A stretch of DNA of 64,000 bases from Pyrrhosoma nymphula (Eukaryota; Arthropoda; Insecta; Odonata; Coenagrionidae). How positions within the stretch are numbered: position 1 is the stretch's first letter; each line of letters starts with the position of its first letter. Shown in pieces: positions 12,000-22,480 of the stretch. The translations under genes were made by a program, and so were the position numbers. The notes beneath the pieces are model-generated. The model worked only from the letters and a program-made list of their open reading frames with translations. It had not been told where the DNA came from and ran no database searches. The stretch covers positions 147,943,266 through 148,007,265 of the forward strand of contig OY754329.1 of the NCBI GenBank assembly GCA_963573305.1. The letters run 5' to 3'.

Positions 12000-13097
12000 C
12001 AATGTGAGCACTAGATGACAGTATCCTAATTGGACAATATAAAATCGTTTTCACTTCCTTTACGAAAGAAAACGTACCATAATAAACTGTTGAAATAATT
12101 TACAGAAGAGGACCTTGAAGTCAAACCATTTAGATGCCGTTTTGAACCAAGTGATACATTTTATTTCTATCCCCTTTTATCAAAAATGCTAGCGGTCGAC
12201 ATAGACATGGGTTAAATAATAAGTTTCGTTAGAAAATTTGCTGTCGTGTACACTACCTGATTACGAGGAATATATTTAATGCATGCCTTCCATTCGTGAA
12301 TGGATGGCTGATATTTCAGTAGCTAATGGTCGGTATGGGTAGACGAAGCAGCATTAATCTCATGATTTAAATGAAGTCCGCGCGTCGTGCTAAATAATAA
12401 ATCTGGTAAGAGAAAAGTAGAAGGTTGACGAAATGAGAACGAGGGGCAAATTACAACATACACGTATTTAGGGAGGAGAACTCTGTTGAAGCAGTCCAAA
12501 TTCGATTCATAAAATAGTGAGTCATTCATCACTCATTATGCATTATGAAAACGATAAAAGCTCTGTACTTTAAATGACATGGAAAAATAACACTCGCATA
12601 TGCTTGACTACAGAAAAGAGATAACATTTCCAAAACTTTCACAGCGGGTTATTGCCGAAGATGATTTTTAATTGTCAAAATTCATACACACGACAGCGAC
12701 GAAATTATTTGTCGTGCGAGACCATCAATCTCATTGAAAAATGAATGGGAAAACAAAATAGGCTTGATGTAAAACAGGAAAGGAAATTATATAAAAAAGT
12801 ATTGAAATTACACACTGAAATATCTAAAGTGAATACAGCTCCTTTCTACGACAAATGATGGGACCTAGACGAGAAGCTGACGGAAGTTGGGTCCTAACTT
12901 GAAAACAGGATTTTTTTAACAACAGAAAGTGCTTATTTCGCAATTTTACCCTAATATGTGTAGAGTGCAACCGTGTCAATGATAATTGTGTAGAATCAAG
13001 CGCGTCAAGTGAAGCACGGTAAAATAACACGGCGTAATTCTTAGTGCTGCTCACTGCTTAACCTCATAGATTGTACAACGAGTCACGATGACTCTGA
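12000..13097. other. AT-rich spacer, nothing recognised
   Basis: I see only short frames. Nothing resembling a gene or a repeat boundary was found before the next hairpin element. Confidence 0.5.
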
Positions 13098-13157
13098 TTA
13101 CCGAGATAATGACAGAATCAATAAAAACATTGTAAATTTCACAGTGAATTTTATTTG

Positions 13158-13197
13158 ATACGACCAGTTTCATTGCATAGATGACATATTCAGGTAC
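13158..13197 (-). ncRNA. Hammerhead-like motif, copy 2 minus-strand arm
   Basis: Read on the minus strand, GTAC pairs with GTAT (one G-U) as stem I around CTGAATA (one change from CUGANGA), a stem II segment, GAAACTGGTC, where ACTGGT is a near-palindromic stem III and C is the predicted cleavage-site nucleotide. The catalytic G8 is changed, so this copy is probably inactive. Confidence 0.5.
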
Positions 13198-13271
13198 ATT
13201 TTCATGTCAAGCACATAATATATAATATGCATAAACTAGGAGGGTGTGTATATATATTTATTCTGTGCTTG

Positions 13272-13310
13272 TCACCTGAAGATGTCATCTATGCGATAAA
13301 ACCGGTCGTA
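13272..13310 (+). ncRNA. Hammerhead-like motif, copy 2 plus-strand arm
   Basis: CTGAAGA matches the consensus exactly. The second core block reads TAAAACCGGTC instead of GAAACCGGTC, so G12 is lost, while the palindromic stem III ACCGGT and the cleavage nucleotide C are present. Stem I is weak here (only two clear pairs). Confidence 0.5.
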
Positions 13311-13855
13311 TTAAATAAAATTCATTGTGAAATTTACAAAATTTGTATTGATTCTGTCAATATGGATTTTCACAAAGTTACGCCTGAGAATATCGAGTTT
13401 TTACCGAGATAATGTTGTAGATACGTCTAAATGCCGCCCAAGGTCAACAAAAGTAACCACTGGGCTCAACTAAGCGTTTAATTTCAAAACTATGACGGCG
13501 AGATCACAAAAACTCTATCGGCGAGCGAATCGACAATGCAAACTCAGGGCTGTTCCATAAACACTTCGACCAGTATGGAGAACAAAACCCTGTGGGCAGC
13601 CCAAGAAAAATTCATATCGAAAATTCGCTGGGAAAGTATCAAATCTTTCATAACCAGTGGACAAGTCACTTGCGCGGCCGTGTCATGCACACCTTTTCCA
13701 AATGCCCCAACCCTCTCCTTCACCCTCCGTCAGACTCGCGACCTTGGCGTCATAATTACAGGGGAGACAACACGGACGTGGAAATTAGTCGGCAAAGGGG
13801 TCGCTGGGACGAGTAACTTTTGTCCGGGAGCGCAGGAGGTTAACGGCTGGAAACG

Positions 13856-14020
13856 GAGATAAGGGAGAGGACGGGCGGATGAGAGCGGAGGGAGGACATG
13901 TGGTGAAAAAAATGAGGGTGCGGGTAATTGCAGATGAAAGGGAAAGGTGGAAGGATAGGAAAAGAAAGAAAGAGAGATGAATGGAGGGGAAGGAGAGAAG
14001 GGCAAGGAAAGACCGGCACC
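13856..14020. repeat. Purine-rich tract
   Basis: The plus strand is almost entirely A and G for about 160 bases (GGAAAGGTGGAAGG, GAAAGAAAGAGAGATG and similar). Such tracts give artefactual proline/serine-rich frames on the other strand and can adopt triplex structures. Confidence 0.6.
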
Positions 14021-14121
14021 TCACTCTCTCTTGCTCCTCGTGATGGGAGGCATAACGACAATCGCCTGGGCGCCGCGGAAGGGAGTCGCCCTCTGTTATT
14101 CACTTATCTCACGGGCCCTCC

Positions 14122-14134
14122 GAGTATAAATACA
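14122..14134 (+). promoter_or_regulatory. TATA-like element downstream of a GC-rich patch
   Basis: GAGTATAAATACAG contains a good TATA box and follows a GC-rich patch at 14040-14120. No initiator or coding exon is evident downstream, so the call rests on the motif alone. Confidence 0.2.
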
Positions 14135-14609
14135 GTAGAGGCAGGCGCTACCAATGCAATGCTTGTGGGACCAGTAGAAGCCGATTTATGCAACTCAAGG
14201 CACGGCCAGATTCGTGGCTTTTGCATGGTGGACCTCTATTAACTAGTGGCATATCCTAAAGCAAAATACTTCGGTTTAAGGAGCAGTGCAGGTGAAGCTA
14301 TTTTAAAATTCCACTTCGCTGCACAGTATTTAATTGTTGACATAATGAGAAGATAGGCGGCTTTTCGTTTCACTGAAACGTACCCTTTATAGGTCACTCG
14401 TAAATTCGGAAGTCACATAAATTTACTGTCAAAAGAGAGCTCATGGTCTCACGGGGTCTCACTTGAGTTACCTTACACACTAAAAATGCTACTTTAATCT
14501 TGAAATTGCCCTTTGCAGATGAGCGAAGTGATCGTTTTTTTAAGCACAGACTATACAGGGAACCTTCTCATTATTGAATATACCTTGTGAATGGAACAAG
14601 TGCGATGGA

Positions 14610-14895
14610 CGTAAAGTAAGACGATCGAGGAAGTGCTTGGTATTGTAGTCGAGGAGACGAAGCTGATGGAGAAGATTAGAAGGAGGTATAGTAGGTGGTT
14701 GGAACAGGAAATGAGGGGTAAGTGGATGCTGAGGGCCGTTATAAATGGAAGGACGTTGGGTTAGAAAGAGGCTTTGTGGACAAGATGAAGTGAGGTAGAA
14801 CGCATGCCGAGCTGAAGAAAGAAATAGCGTGGAGAGATAAGGACCTGCATTTACTCTCTTCCATTTAAGCCGACCTTCACCTAATAATAATTATG
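14610..14895 (+). pseudogene. LINE reverse-transcriptase C-terminal fragment (RTE-like)
   Basis: A frame starting at about 14615 reads KTIEEVLGIVVEETKLMEK, followed by an arginine-rich IRRRYSRWLEQEMR segment and then LRAVINGR. It ends at a stop near 14760. After a frame change the sequence THAELKKEIAWRDKDLH appears at about 14801-14851. This order (EEVL block, RR.W.GH-like block, IEGR-like block, L..E.A.RD..LH) is the region behind the reverse-transcriptase domain in RTE-like and related LINEs. It is 5'-truncated and frame-broken, hence a dead copy. Similar blocks occur at 45251-45660 and 58291-58600. Confidence 0.6.
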
Positions 14896-14899
14896 ATAC

Positions 14900-16060
14900 T
14901 CTAAAAATAGTTAACGAGGCGTGGTCACGACGAACGAGCATTTATTTCTTCTTGCGGACACCCATATTCAGTTGCTGAAAAAACTCTGGAACGCAAATCA
15001 TTTTAGTCACAACGATGAAACTTAACTTCGGCTTTTCATGCTATATCGATTGATTTCCCCTACCTGACGACACGCGCCTCGGAGTAGCCGTGGAGAAAAC
15101 TTTCTCTAGCCATACATGATCAAAGCCATGTATAGTATGTAATGGCACCATAACAAGAGGCTTCGGTCTCTTACTTTAACACCATAAAGGTTTTTAGTAA
15201 AGCAATGCGGAATATTTTACGAAACAATGCATATTTTTCGTGAAGTTCCGGAAATAATCTGGAGGTCCTCCTCTTTTATCAGGTCATGTTTTGATCATGT
15301 CAAGTCAACCACCTCCTGACGAGCCAAGGGCTCAGGAGGACTTATATTGTATTTATGCTATATCTCTGTTTGAGAATCATTAAGAAAAGTTTCTGTAAAT
15401 TGTAAATTAATAATAAAAATAATAAAGATGATGCACAGTCCAAATTTCCGTGTTTATTTCAAAGATCGAATATATTGATATTAGAGTGCTTCTTGGGAAT
15501 ACGTCAATTATTAAAATATTTCATATTTTTATCCATAGAGATAGGTTGTAATTATATCCATTCCCATTCCATAAAATAGGTATCTAATCCTCACAGCGTC
15601 TCACTGTAAGCGACATAGCTAGAGGGGGGTCCAGAGAGTCCGGAACACCCCGAAATTTTCAATTTATTTTAATAACTGACACTGAAAGAAAAAGTAATAT
15701 ATGTTTTTTCTTTAACGAAGAATGTTGAATTAATTATTTCTTTAGTTTCACCGGCTTTTTAAATAAAAATGTTTTTATTTTATTTTTACAAGCAAAAACT
15801 AAGGGTTTTGTATTCCTTCAGATGTTTGAACAGCTAAAACCTTTAAATATCGGCTGTGACACCGCAGTACCAATTGCATTCATAATTGCCTAATTCCAAA
15901 AATTTTAAACCCCTCCGCTTATACTCCACATACCCAAAAAGGAAATCTTTGCTACGTTACTTATAGTATGTTAATACATTTTTCCGGAATGCCAACCACA
16001 AAGTAAACAATATAGGTTTTGCAACTAATATTGATTTTAGTGGTGATATTTCTAAGTTTG
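14900..16060. other. AT-rich spacer with one short hairpin
   Basis: The only structure I see is a hairpin at 15308-15337 (CCTCCTGA ... TCAGGAGG). Its loop contains CGAGCC...GGGC, faintly like a hammerhead stem II but without the GAAAC block. Confidence 0.45.
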
Positions 16061-16067
16061 AAGCAGG

Positions 16068-16169
16068 TTCATAAATGCGCGAAATTCCACAGAGAAAAAT
16101 CATTCGCCTTGACCGCGACTCAAGCCCGGATTGCTCGATATATTTTCCGTGGAATTTCGCAATTATGAG
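16068..16169. repeat. Near-palindromic repeat of about 100 bp
   Basis: TTCATAAATGCGCGAAATTCCAC at the left (first 20 bases TTCATAAATGCGCGAAATTC) and the complement of GTGGAATTTCGCAATTATGAG at the right form inverted arms of about 21-23 nt. The weaker similarity of the inner sequence (GAAAAAT.ATTCG versus GAAAATATATCG) extends the palindrome towards the centre. The interior contains GACTCAAGCCCGG, which on the minus strand resembles a pol III B box. It may be a small foldback MITE or a SINE relic; no target duplication was found. Confidence 0.5.
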
Positions 16170-16499
16170 CACTAGCGGGTGCCTTCATGGCTTCAAGTTT
16201 ATACATTGCATACAAGTTTATACTCCCTAATTTGAAAACGTTTATCATATTTAAACTTCTAGAGGCATAGTTCACGTAAATATTTAAATTACCATGACAC
16301 AAAATTTGTTACTACATGGCTAATGAAGTGCTCATTACGGCCAAAGCTTACTGCTTTGGCCAACAATATGGCCTTCACCGAAAGTTGTCTAAGCCTTATT
16401 TATCCATTGCCTCGTATATGATCAAAGTACGGGCCCTCCTTCCCTCCCCTCTCTCACTGAATAGACCGAAAACTGTTCGTGTGCGCGAAGGGCAGCAAT

Positions 16500-16805
16500 T
16501 GGGGGGAGGGGTAAGGGAATGAAAAAGAGGACCTTTTAGGCGGTGGTGGGTCTCGTTCAGGTCAGAAAGGAAGCCTGCCGGATTCCGGGGATTTCGGGCG
16601 GAACAGCAAAAGACGAGATAGGGAAGGTGGTATATGGCGGAAGGGAAGAGGAGGAAGCGAAGTACGGTAAAAGGCCCAGCAAAGGGAAAAAAAGGTCAAC
16701 GGGGTAAATGAGAAGGATAAGAGTAAAACAGAGACGCGAACAAAAATGGGGAAAGGAAGGTAAGGGGGGATAGAGAGAGAGGGAGAAGACAAGAGGGAGG
16801 GAGCA
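16500..16805. repeat. Purine-rich tract
   Basis: The plus strand is dominated by G and A (AGGAAGCGAAG, GGGAAAAAAAGG, AGAGAGAGGGAGAAG). The minus-strand 76-codon frame here is a leucine/serine/proline low-complexity translation and is not a gene. Confidence 0.6.
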
Positions 16806-16996
16806 AAACTAAGCGCGGATATAAAACATTCGCAGTTTTATTGTAAAGGCATTGTGATCCGCTCACCTATTAATACGTGTATAATATTATTATAGCAATA
16901 AATCGTGTGCCAAGTTGATACTAGTCACATTGTAAGGAAAAAAATCGCAAACTTTGCTAAAAAATAACCATTTTCAACAGTTCAACAGCAGTTGGT

Positions 16997-17012
16997 AAAA
17001 AAAAAAAAAAAA
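16997..17012 (+). repeat. Homopolymer A run
   Basis: About 16 consecutive A residues follow GTTGGT. It may be the tail of an unrecognised retrocopy, but nothing identifiable precedes it. Confidence 0.8.
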
Positions 17013-17019
17013 TTCTCAG

Positions 17020-18344
17020 GTACTCAGAAATGATGAGTTAAATGAAAACCAATTAATGAATGTCTCATGCCACATATTCCAATGAATTCACTTATTTCTT
17101 GAGAATTCAGGTTTCGTAGAATTTTTGTAACGGTGATAAACTGAGGAGGATAGAATATGCCTACCTCGGCGGGCTACTGCGCAGGCAGCTCCGTTCTTTC
17201 CGCTAAGGCCCCGCAGTCCTCCCAATTTACCTCTTCTCCACCACCTCCGTAGAATCTTCGCGAAATCGATTTACAATTTCGCGAATTTCCATTAGCATTT
17301 TCGGTAAGTATCGAATTCCCATCCAGCCATCTGCATAGAGGGCATATAACTGCCAAAGTGAGCGGATGATTCTTCAAGCCCCTCCCTTGCCACGAGAGTA
17401 GAAGTTGTTCCACCATGGATCAACTATGTTCACGAGTACCCTCAACTTTACTCCGACCACTCCCACAACCAAACACCGGACACCAACTTCCTCCTCCTCA
17501 TTGTACTCTCCTCTCCGTTTAAACCACCACCACCCAAATATCAATCACCCCAAAGGGTTTCCGAAATAAACAAGAGAGCGAAAAACAACGCGACCCTAAG
17601 CCGTCCTTCTTCCTCGGGTCATTGTTTCCTCGGGGTGGCAAAGGAAAGCAAAAAAAACACCAAGGAAACAAAGCGGACCACAATCCTGTGAGTCACACGA
17701 ACGAACGAGGGCGATTGTCTCTGTTTTGCAGCACCCAAGGGGGGTGGGGAGGGACAGCAAGGAAGAAGAGTTTGGCTGGTGCCCTGGGTCAGGGGTGGGT
17801 CCCCCGAGAGAGGAAGACGTATAGCCGGGGATTTGGAAAAGGGTCGATTGTGGGGAAACCCTAGAGGGCTCGCGAACGACCCGATTAAAGAATGCTGAGT
17901 TAATTCGGCCTCTCCTTAACGTTTTCTCGGGCATAAAGAGAAGGCCATTACACACAGGCAAGTCCCAAAATATTTGGAAACATGCATTAAATGTATTCCT
18001 CATAATTGAGCAAAGTTACGTAAAAGCACATTTTCTCACGAACTAAGATATATTAACCAAATCTACATGCGTCCACGGCAAACAAATATTAGGCATTGAA
18101 AAGTGAATAAAAGTTTATTAAAGTCACATGATCCAAAACGGCATCTCAGTCGTCTAGACGCCACCGCAAGTTGTCGCTTCACTGCTCTACATGTATTTCA
18201 ACAGGTAGGATCTAATGACACTTGTTCATTCCAGTCCAAAAATAAAAAAAACGATAATTTTTGCTTAATATGAATTCAAAAATTGAGCTTCATATGCAAA
18301 CGCGTCGTATGCCCCCAGCGATATCGCTCCGTCACGCAATCCGC
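17020..18344. other. No gene recognised; GC-richer patch 17400-17900
   Basis: Frames of 80-135 codons at 17590-18003 overlap one another on opposite strands and lack recognisable motifs. Confidence 0.45.
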
Positions 18345-18440
18345 CGGAATTTAGATGACGTAATGCTTTTACGCCGCCTATCTCGCGCAACTTTAACAAA
18401 AAATATCTTCATAAAATAACTTGCTTGACGAAAAACGTTT
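18345..18440 (-). repeat. Dispersed repeat family A, copy 2
   Basis: On the minus strand the words TTTTATGAAGATATT, GTTAAA, GGCGGCGTAAAAG and TACGTCA line up with the plus-strand copy at 11900-11995. The region towards lower coordinates is CpG-rich (GCGTGACGGAGCGATATCGC). Confidence 0.5.
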
Positions 18441-21400
18441 AGCACTGTATATTTAAAGATAATAAATACACATAAACAAAGTTTACAACAATTATGTAAA
18501 TATAGAAGTTCCTCATTATTGCAAAATGAGTGAAATAATATCCTTTCCTTAAGTAGTCAACTAAATAAATTGCCAGTCAATGGAATTTCCTGCCTATTAT
18601 CTTTCTGGCCATGGCTAAGGTATATGTTACCTTCATAAAATATCTATTTTCCAATGAAAAAATCGTTTTGAAGATTTCGCATCTTATTCATCCATTTGGT
18701 CGAAGATTCCTTCACTTCTCCTCCAACTACCACGCTTATCCAACACTATGACTTCAGCGACTCATTCCAGTATGCCTCTACCTCTCAGTCAAAAAGATAA
18801 ATTTAACTTGACCGATTTCAATTTTTTAAAGCATTTCCAAATTTTTTATTTGGTAAAAATTCATAAGCATCTAAAATGGTCAAAATGAATGCCTTTTTAA
18901 CTTTAAAACCCAAAGGCTAGTTTTTTCTGAATAAATTCCATCAAATCTTCCCCAAGACGCAAACATTTACATGCAAAATTAAATAATTTTAATCGCGAAG
19001 ACCCTTAGCTCGCAGCCAAATGTTAACAGTAGTATGTTTTTTCAATAAATAAGGGTTCTAATTAGGTGCCAATATCAGGAGCATTGCCCCCACTGTACTT
19101 CTCAACGATTGTAGGGTGGAATTATAATAATATTCAATCCTCGGAGCAATCCAATCGACCAAATGAAACCCGATAGGGACATTGGGTTAATTTTTTAAAT
19201 TCTCTCCTTTTAATAAATAAGAATCTACCCGATTAGAATGTAAAATCGTTAGCCTAACATTTATGAAAAACATCAATTTGACTCATATGTACTTATTTTC
19301 CAACCCTAGGGCATGGCCTAAGGGTAACCTGATTAACAATAAAATTAATCATTGACGAGCAAGCTTTGTGGAAATTATCCATGGTAAAAATAAATATTCA
19401 CTTTCTAGTTTTCCACATCATTAGCTTTTCCTCTGCCGGTTTCAACGTTCTCTCAGAAATTACGTGAAAACATTATAGGAAAAATAAATCGTGCGGAAAA
19501 TTACGAAGTTAATATTTCTTTTTACTATTTAAAACTGATTAACCATTGAAACTACATTATTCAAAATACGGATCAAGGTCGCATGTTTCTAACTCTAAAA
19601 AATGTACAGACAGTAAATTACAGTCCTCCACCTAACACGAATGACACCCCATTTCCCAAGCAACGATAAACCACTGCAGCTATTGATATGAACATCAATC
19701 AAAGATACATGTATATACACTTCAAAAATGACCCCTCAATTCTTATTCCACCATTTTAGTGAAATATTTTGACATCTATGCAGTCACGATCATAAGCATT
19801 ACAATGTATACTGGTCAAAATGTCTGATAGGCGAGTTGCCAGGGGAATTAACAACGGCTGAACACTCATAACGTCACCTTTTGCGCCCAGTCTCTCTTAA
19901 ACTTGACCAGACGTCCCAAATTACTCGCTAATTGCAAGACGGATACCTACGACCATCCTATTGCCCCTGCAGTTCACAATCATCATAAAATGTACTCTCT
20001 TATACCGACGGTCCCAAATGAGCGAGGAAAAGAGATGGACAACCGTTAAAGGTGCCGGCCAAGGGTGTACTAAAGGGAGAAGGGTTTACCGTGCAGCCAC
20101 GTCTCATAGGAAGACGCCGTTTACCACTTCAGCGGTCAATTCGTTCCATCTCCAGCTCCTAATTGCCCCCTAACACTAACTCCACTCTCCTCCGAAGCAA
20201 TCACCACGGCCCTCCACCACTCGCACCATCATCGCTTCACTCACTCATAAATAAAATTTTCCGTCGGCAGGACCGCACCATCGGCCTTCTTCGTTTTATG
20301 CTCCCTTGCAATGGGAAGGGATGCCGTTTTATCCCCCTCTCAGCCGCTTACCTTCTCCGCATTCATTGCCCGTCATAATCGTGCGTGAACCTGCTACTTG
20401 GTTTACCGGACCTCCGTCTTCAGGTCTTATCCTAACTTTTTACGGCCCAAATGTAGCAACAGGACCTCTAAGAGCTAAATCGTCTTAGAAACCGCTCCAG
20501 TTGGAGCAAAACAGGAAGCAAATTGAGTTACTTTCTTTTGTCAGTAATTGAAAAATATAATACCATAACAATTCCATGTCGACGACGCACGATTAGATAA
20601 ACGCACAGAAAGAGCAATACCCCACAGTAACACTACGAAATGCAAAAGCGTTCGTGAATAAATCATAAAACAACAATTCTGTGAACCGTGGGATGGGATG
20701 CGAGCACATAGAATGGAATATTGATTCCCGAGAGATAATGTTTCCTATTTCCAATTTAAATGAACTAATATCTCCCATTTACACTCTTTACTGAAACCAA
20801 CCCTTCTGATTAGATAATATCTTGCATTAAAGAAAACTTTTTAGTGATGCTCACCGATAGAGGGCAAGAAAACAATTTGGCTCCGGCGTGGAATGCAATG
20901 AGTGGTTTCATCGAGAAAGAAAAACCACTTGAATTTCAAATGTCATGAAAAATGCAGCAAGAAAAGCTGCGTTTCTCTGGTTGTTTGCACGTAACTTGCT
21001 TCAAAAAGTAGACATTTTCATTACGAATGAGCGACAACACCACCCACTTTAAAATATGGGACGAGAGCAGTAAAAATGCTCCATCATTAAGAACGAGGTA
21101 GCTTCTCCAACAAGTCAATACAAACTATGGATTTTGCTAAGGGACTTATGGCTTTAAGAGCAGTTAATACTTCGCTATATTCCTTCATTTTGTACGTTTT
21201 ATACATACAGAGTACAAAGCTGTGAGAAAACACATAAATCTGAGGTCTCCTACGAGATTGAAATAACCATTATAAGTATTCCTAGACATCACAGATACTA
21301 CCACTCCGTTACAAGCTACTTTTCAGTCACTAGAAAAACTTTTAAGCAGGTAGCTGTTATTTTAATAACGCCCCGTTTAATCATTAAGAGAGAAAAGATG

Positions 21401-22379
21401 AGTCAGACATGTAAATTCACCGCAAAGCTTGGTAAACGAGACATAAAAGGAAATAAACTTGTAGATTCGAGAAATGGGAGCCATAGGATGAGAAACTTAT
21501 TAAATAACCTGATTATGAGGGTAGAAGATAGCTCTTCAACACATGCACAGCTTGGGAGGTTCCAGCTCCAAAAACCATTAGGTTGAACATAGGTTTAAAA
21601 TCAAACCTTTTTCCCTCCACTTCCACGTCCCATGTTTCACAACAACCTTTATTAGCTTTTCGCTGTCCACCTAAATCCTACATCAAATCGGAAACAGAAA
21701 CAAATATGTCTAGGGTTTTTATCATGGAAATAATTATCCTCAATCGCACGATAACGCGAGAGAAGGAAGTTTCGAAACAGACACCCTCATAATTTCTATA
21801 CATTTTGTTGCTATTATCGATCTCGTAAGCGTAATGGCTCTACAAGTTTCCTTTATTGCTTTTATTCTAAGAATTCTTTCCCCATTTATTTTAGAAACCC
21901 CTCCTTGAAAACCTCAACCGCGGTCATGCTATTTAAGACTTATCAATCTTACGCTCTCCTTTAAGGGTAAATGAATGTGATTTTTACCGAATTCTTTGGC
22001 CAAACTCTCTCTTCGTTGACAGTACGGATCAGATCCGTAATTTGTCATCGTTCTACTTTCCTGCGTCCTTCAAAAAACTCAGAGGGAATATTATTTACCC
22101 TTCCGCTTTTCTCACCATAATTTCCTTTAGTTCCTCGATCTCACTGCTGAATAATCTTAAACCCAGATTACCTTCTTCTACACCGGATTCCAATCTTATA
22201 TGCAGGCTTAACGGCCAACTTCATCCATCATACATTTCTTCCACATATTATTCCAACTAGCCTATGTCTCTCCTGGCTCCAATAATTTTTCTCCTGCCTT
22301 GCCCATGGTAGAAGATATTGTTTAACAATTATTTTTACTTAAATAAATACAAAATTTAGTTCTGTACACTGAATGTTTT
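18441..22379. other. AT-rich DNA, nothing recognised
   Basis: Nearly 4 kb holds only short frames of 60-72 codons with no motif I recognise. I see no repeat boundary or RNA gene. Confidence 0.5.
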
Positions 22380-22418
22380 ATTTTACTAAGCGTTTCAACA
22401 TATAAGCTCAGATAAAAT
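22380..22418 (-). ncRNA. Hammerhead-like motif with strong stem I
   Basis: Read on the minus strand, ATTTTAT pairs with GTAAAAT over seven positions (one G-U) as stem I. It encloses CTGAG, a shortened stem II (AGC...GTT), GAAACGCTTA with GAAAC intact. The CUGANGA block has lost two to three bases, so it is likely inactive, but the seven-base complementarity supports common descent with the other arms. Confidence 0.5.
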
Positions 22419-22480
22419 GTGGGAACAGCGTTGCACCTCGGGATGACCCTTGGACGTTGAAATGCGTAGTAGCACACATT
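22380..22480. mobile_element. Diverged inverted pair of hammerhead-like motifs
   Basis: A minus-strand arm (22380-22418) and a plus-strand arm (about 22433-22473) face each other in the arrangement seen in the hairpin retroelements. The plus arm reads CTCGGGA ... GTTGAAATGCGTA-GTAGC, a decayed version of CUGANGA ... GAAACGCGUA. Sequence outside the cores is only weakly alike between the arms, and no clear tail or target duplication was found, so this is an old or partial copy. Confidence 0.45.

Larger units (their letters stand above)
13112..13400 (+). mobile_element. Hairpin retroelement with paired hammerhead-like arms (PLE-related), copy 2
   Basis: This is the best preserved member. A perfect 14-bp direct repeat, TTACCGAGATAATG, at 13098-13111 and 13401-13414 brackets a 289-bp element and is a convincing target-site duplication. 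Inside, an inverted arm (13112 to about 13197) and its partner (about 13272-13356) flank a spacer of roughly 75 nt. A 44-nt tail (13357-13400) is present on one side only. Both arms carry a CTGAAKA ... RAAACYGGTC-GTAT hammerhead-like block. The tail starts an open frame, MDFHKVTPENIEF, that runs out into the target duplication. Long variable target duplications point to target-primed reverse transcription. Confidence 0.75.

Noticed and set aside
15308..15345. CTGACGAGCC...GGGC hairpin as a hammerhead
   Set aside because: The GAAAC block and palindromic stem III are missing; the fold is explained by the simple inverted repeat CCTCCTGA/TCAGGAGG.
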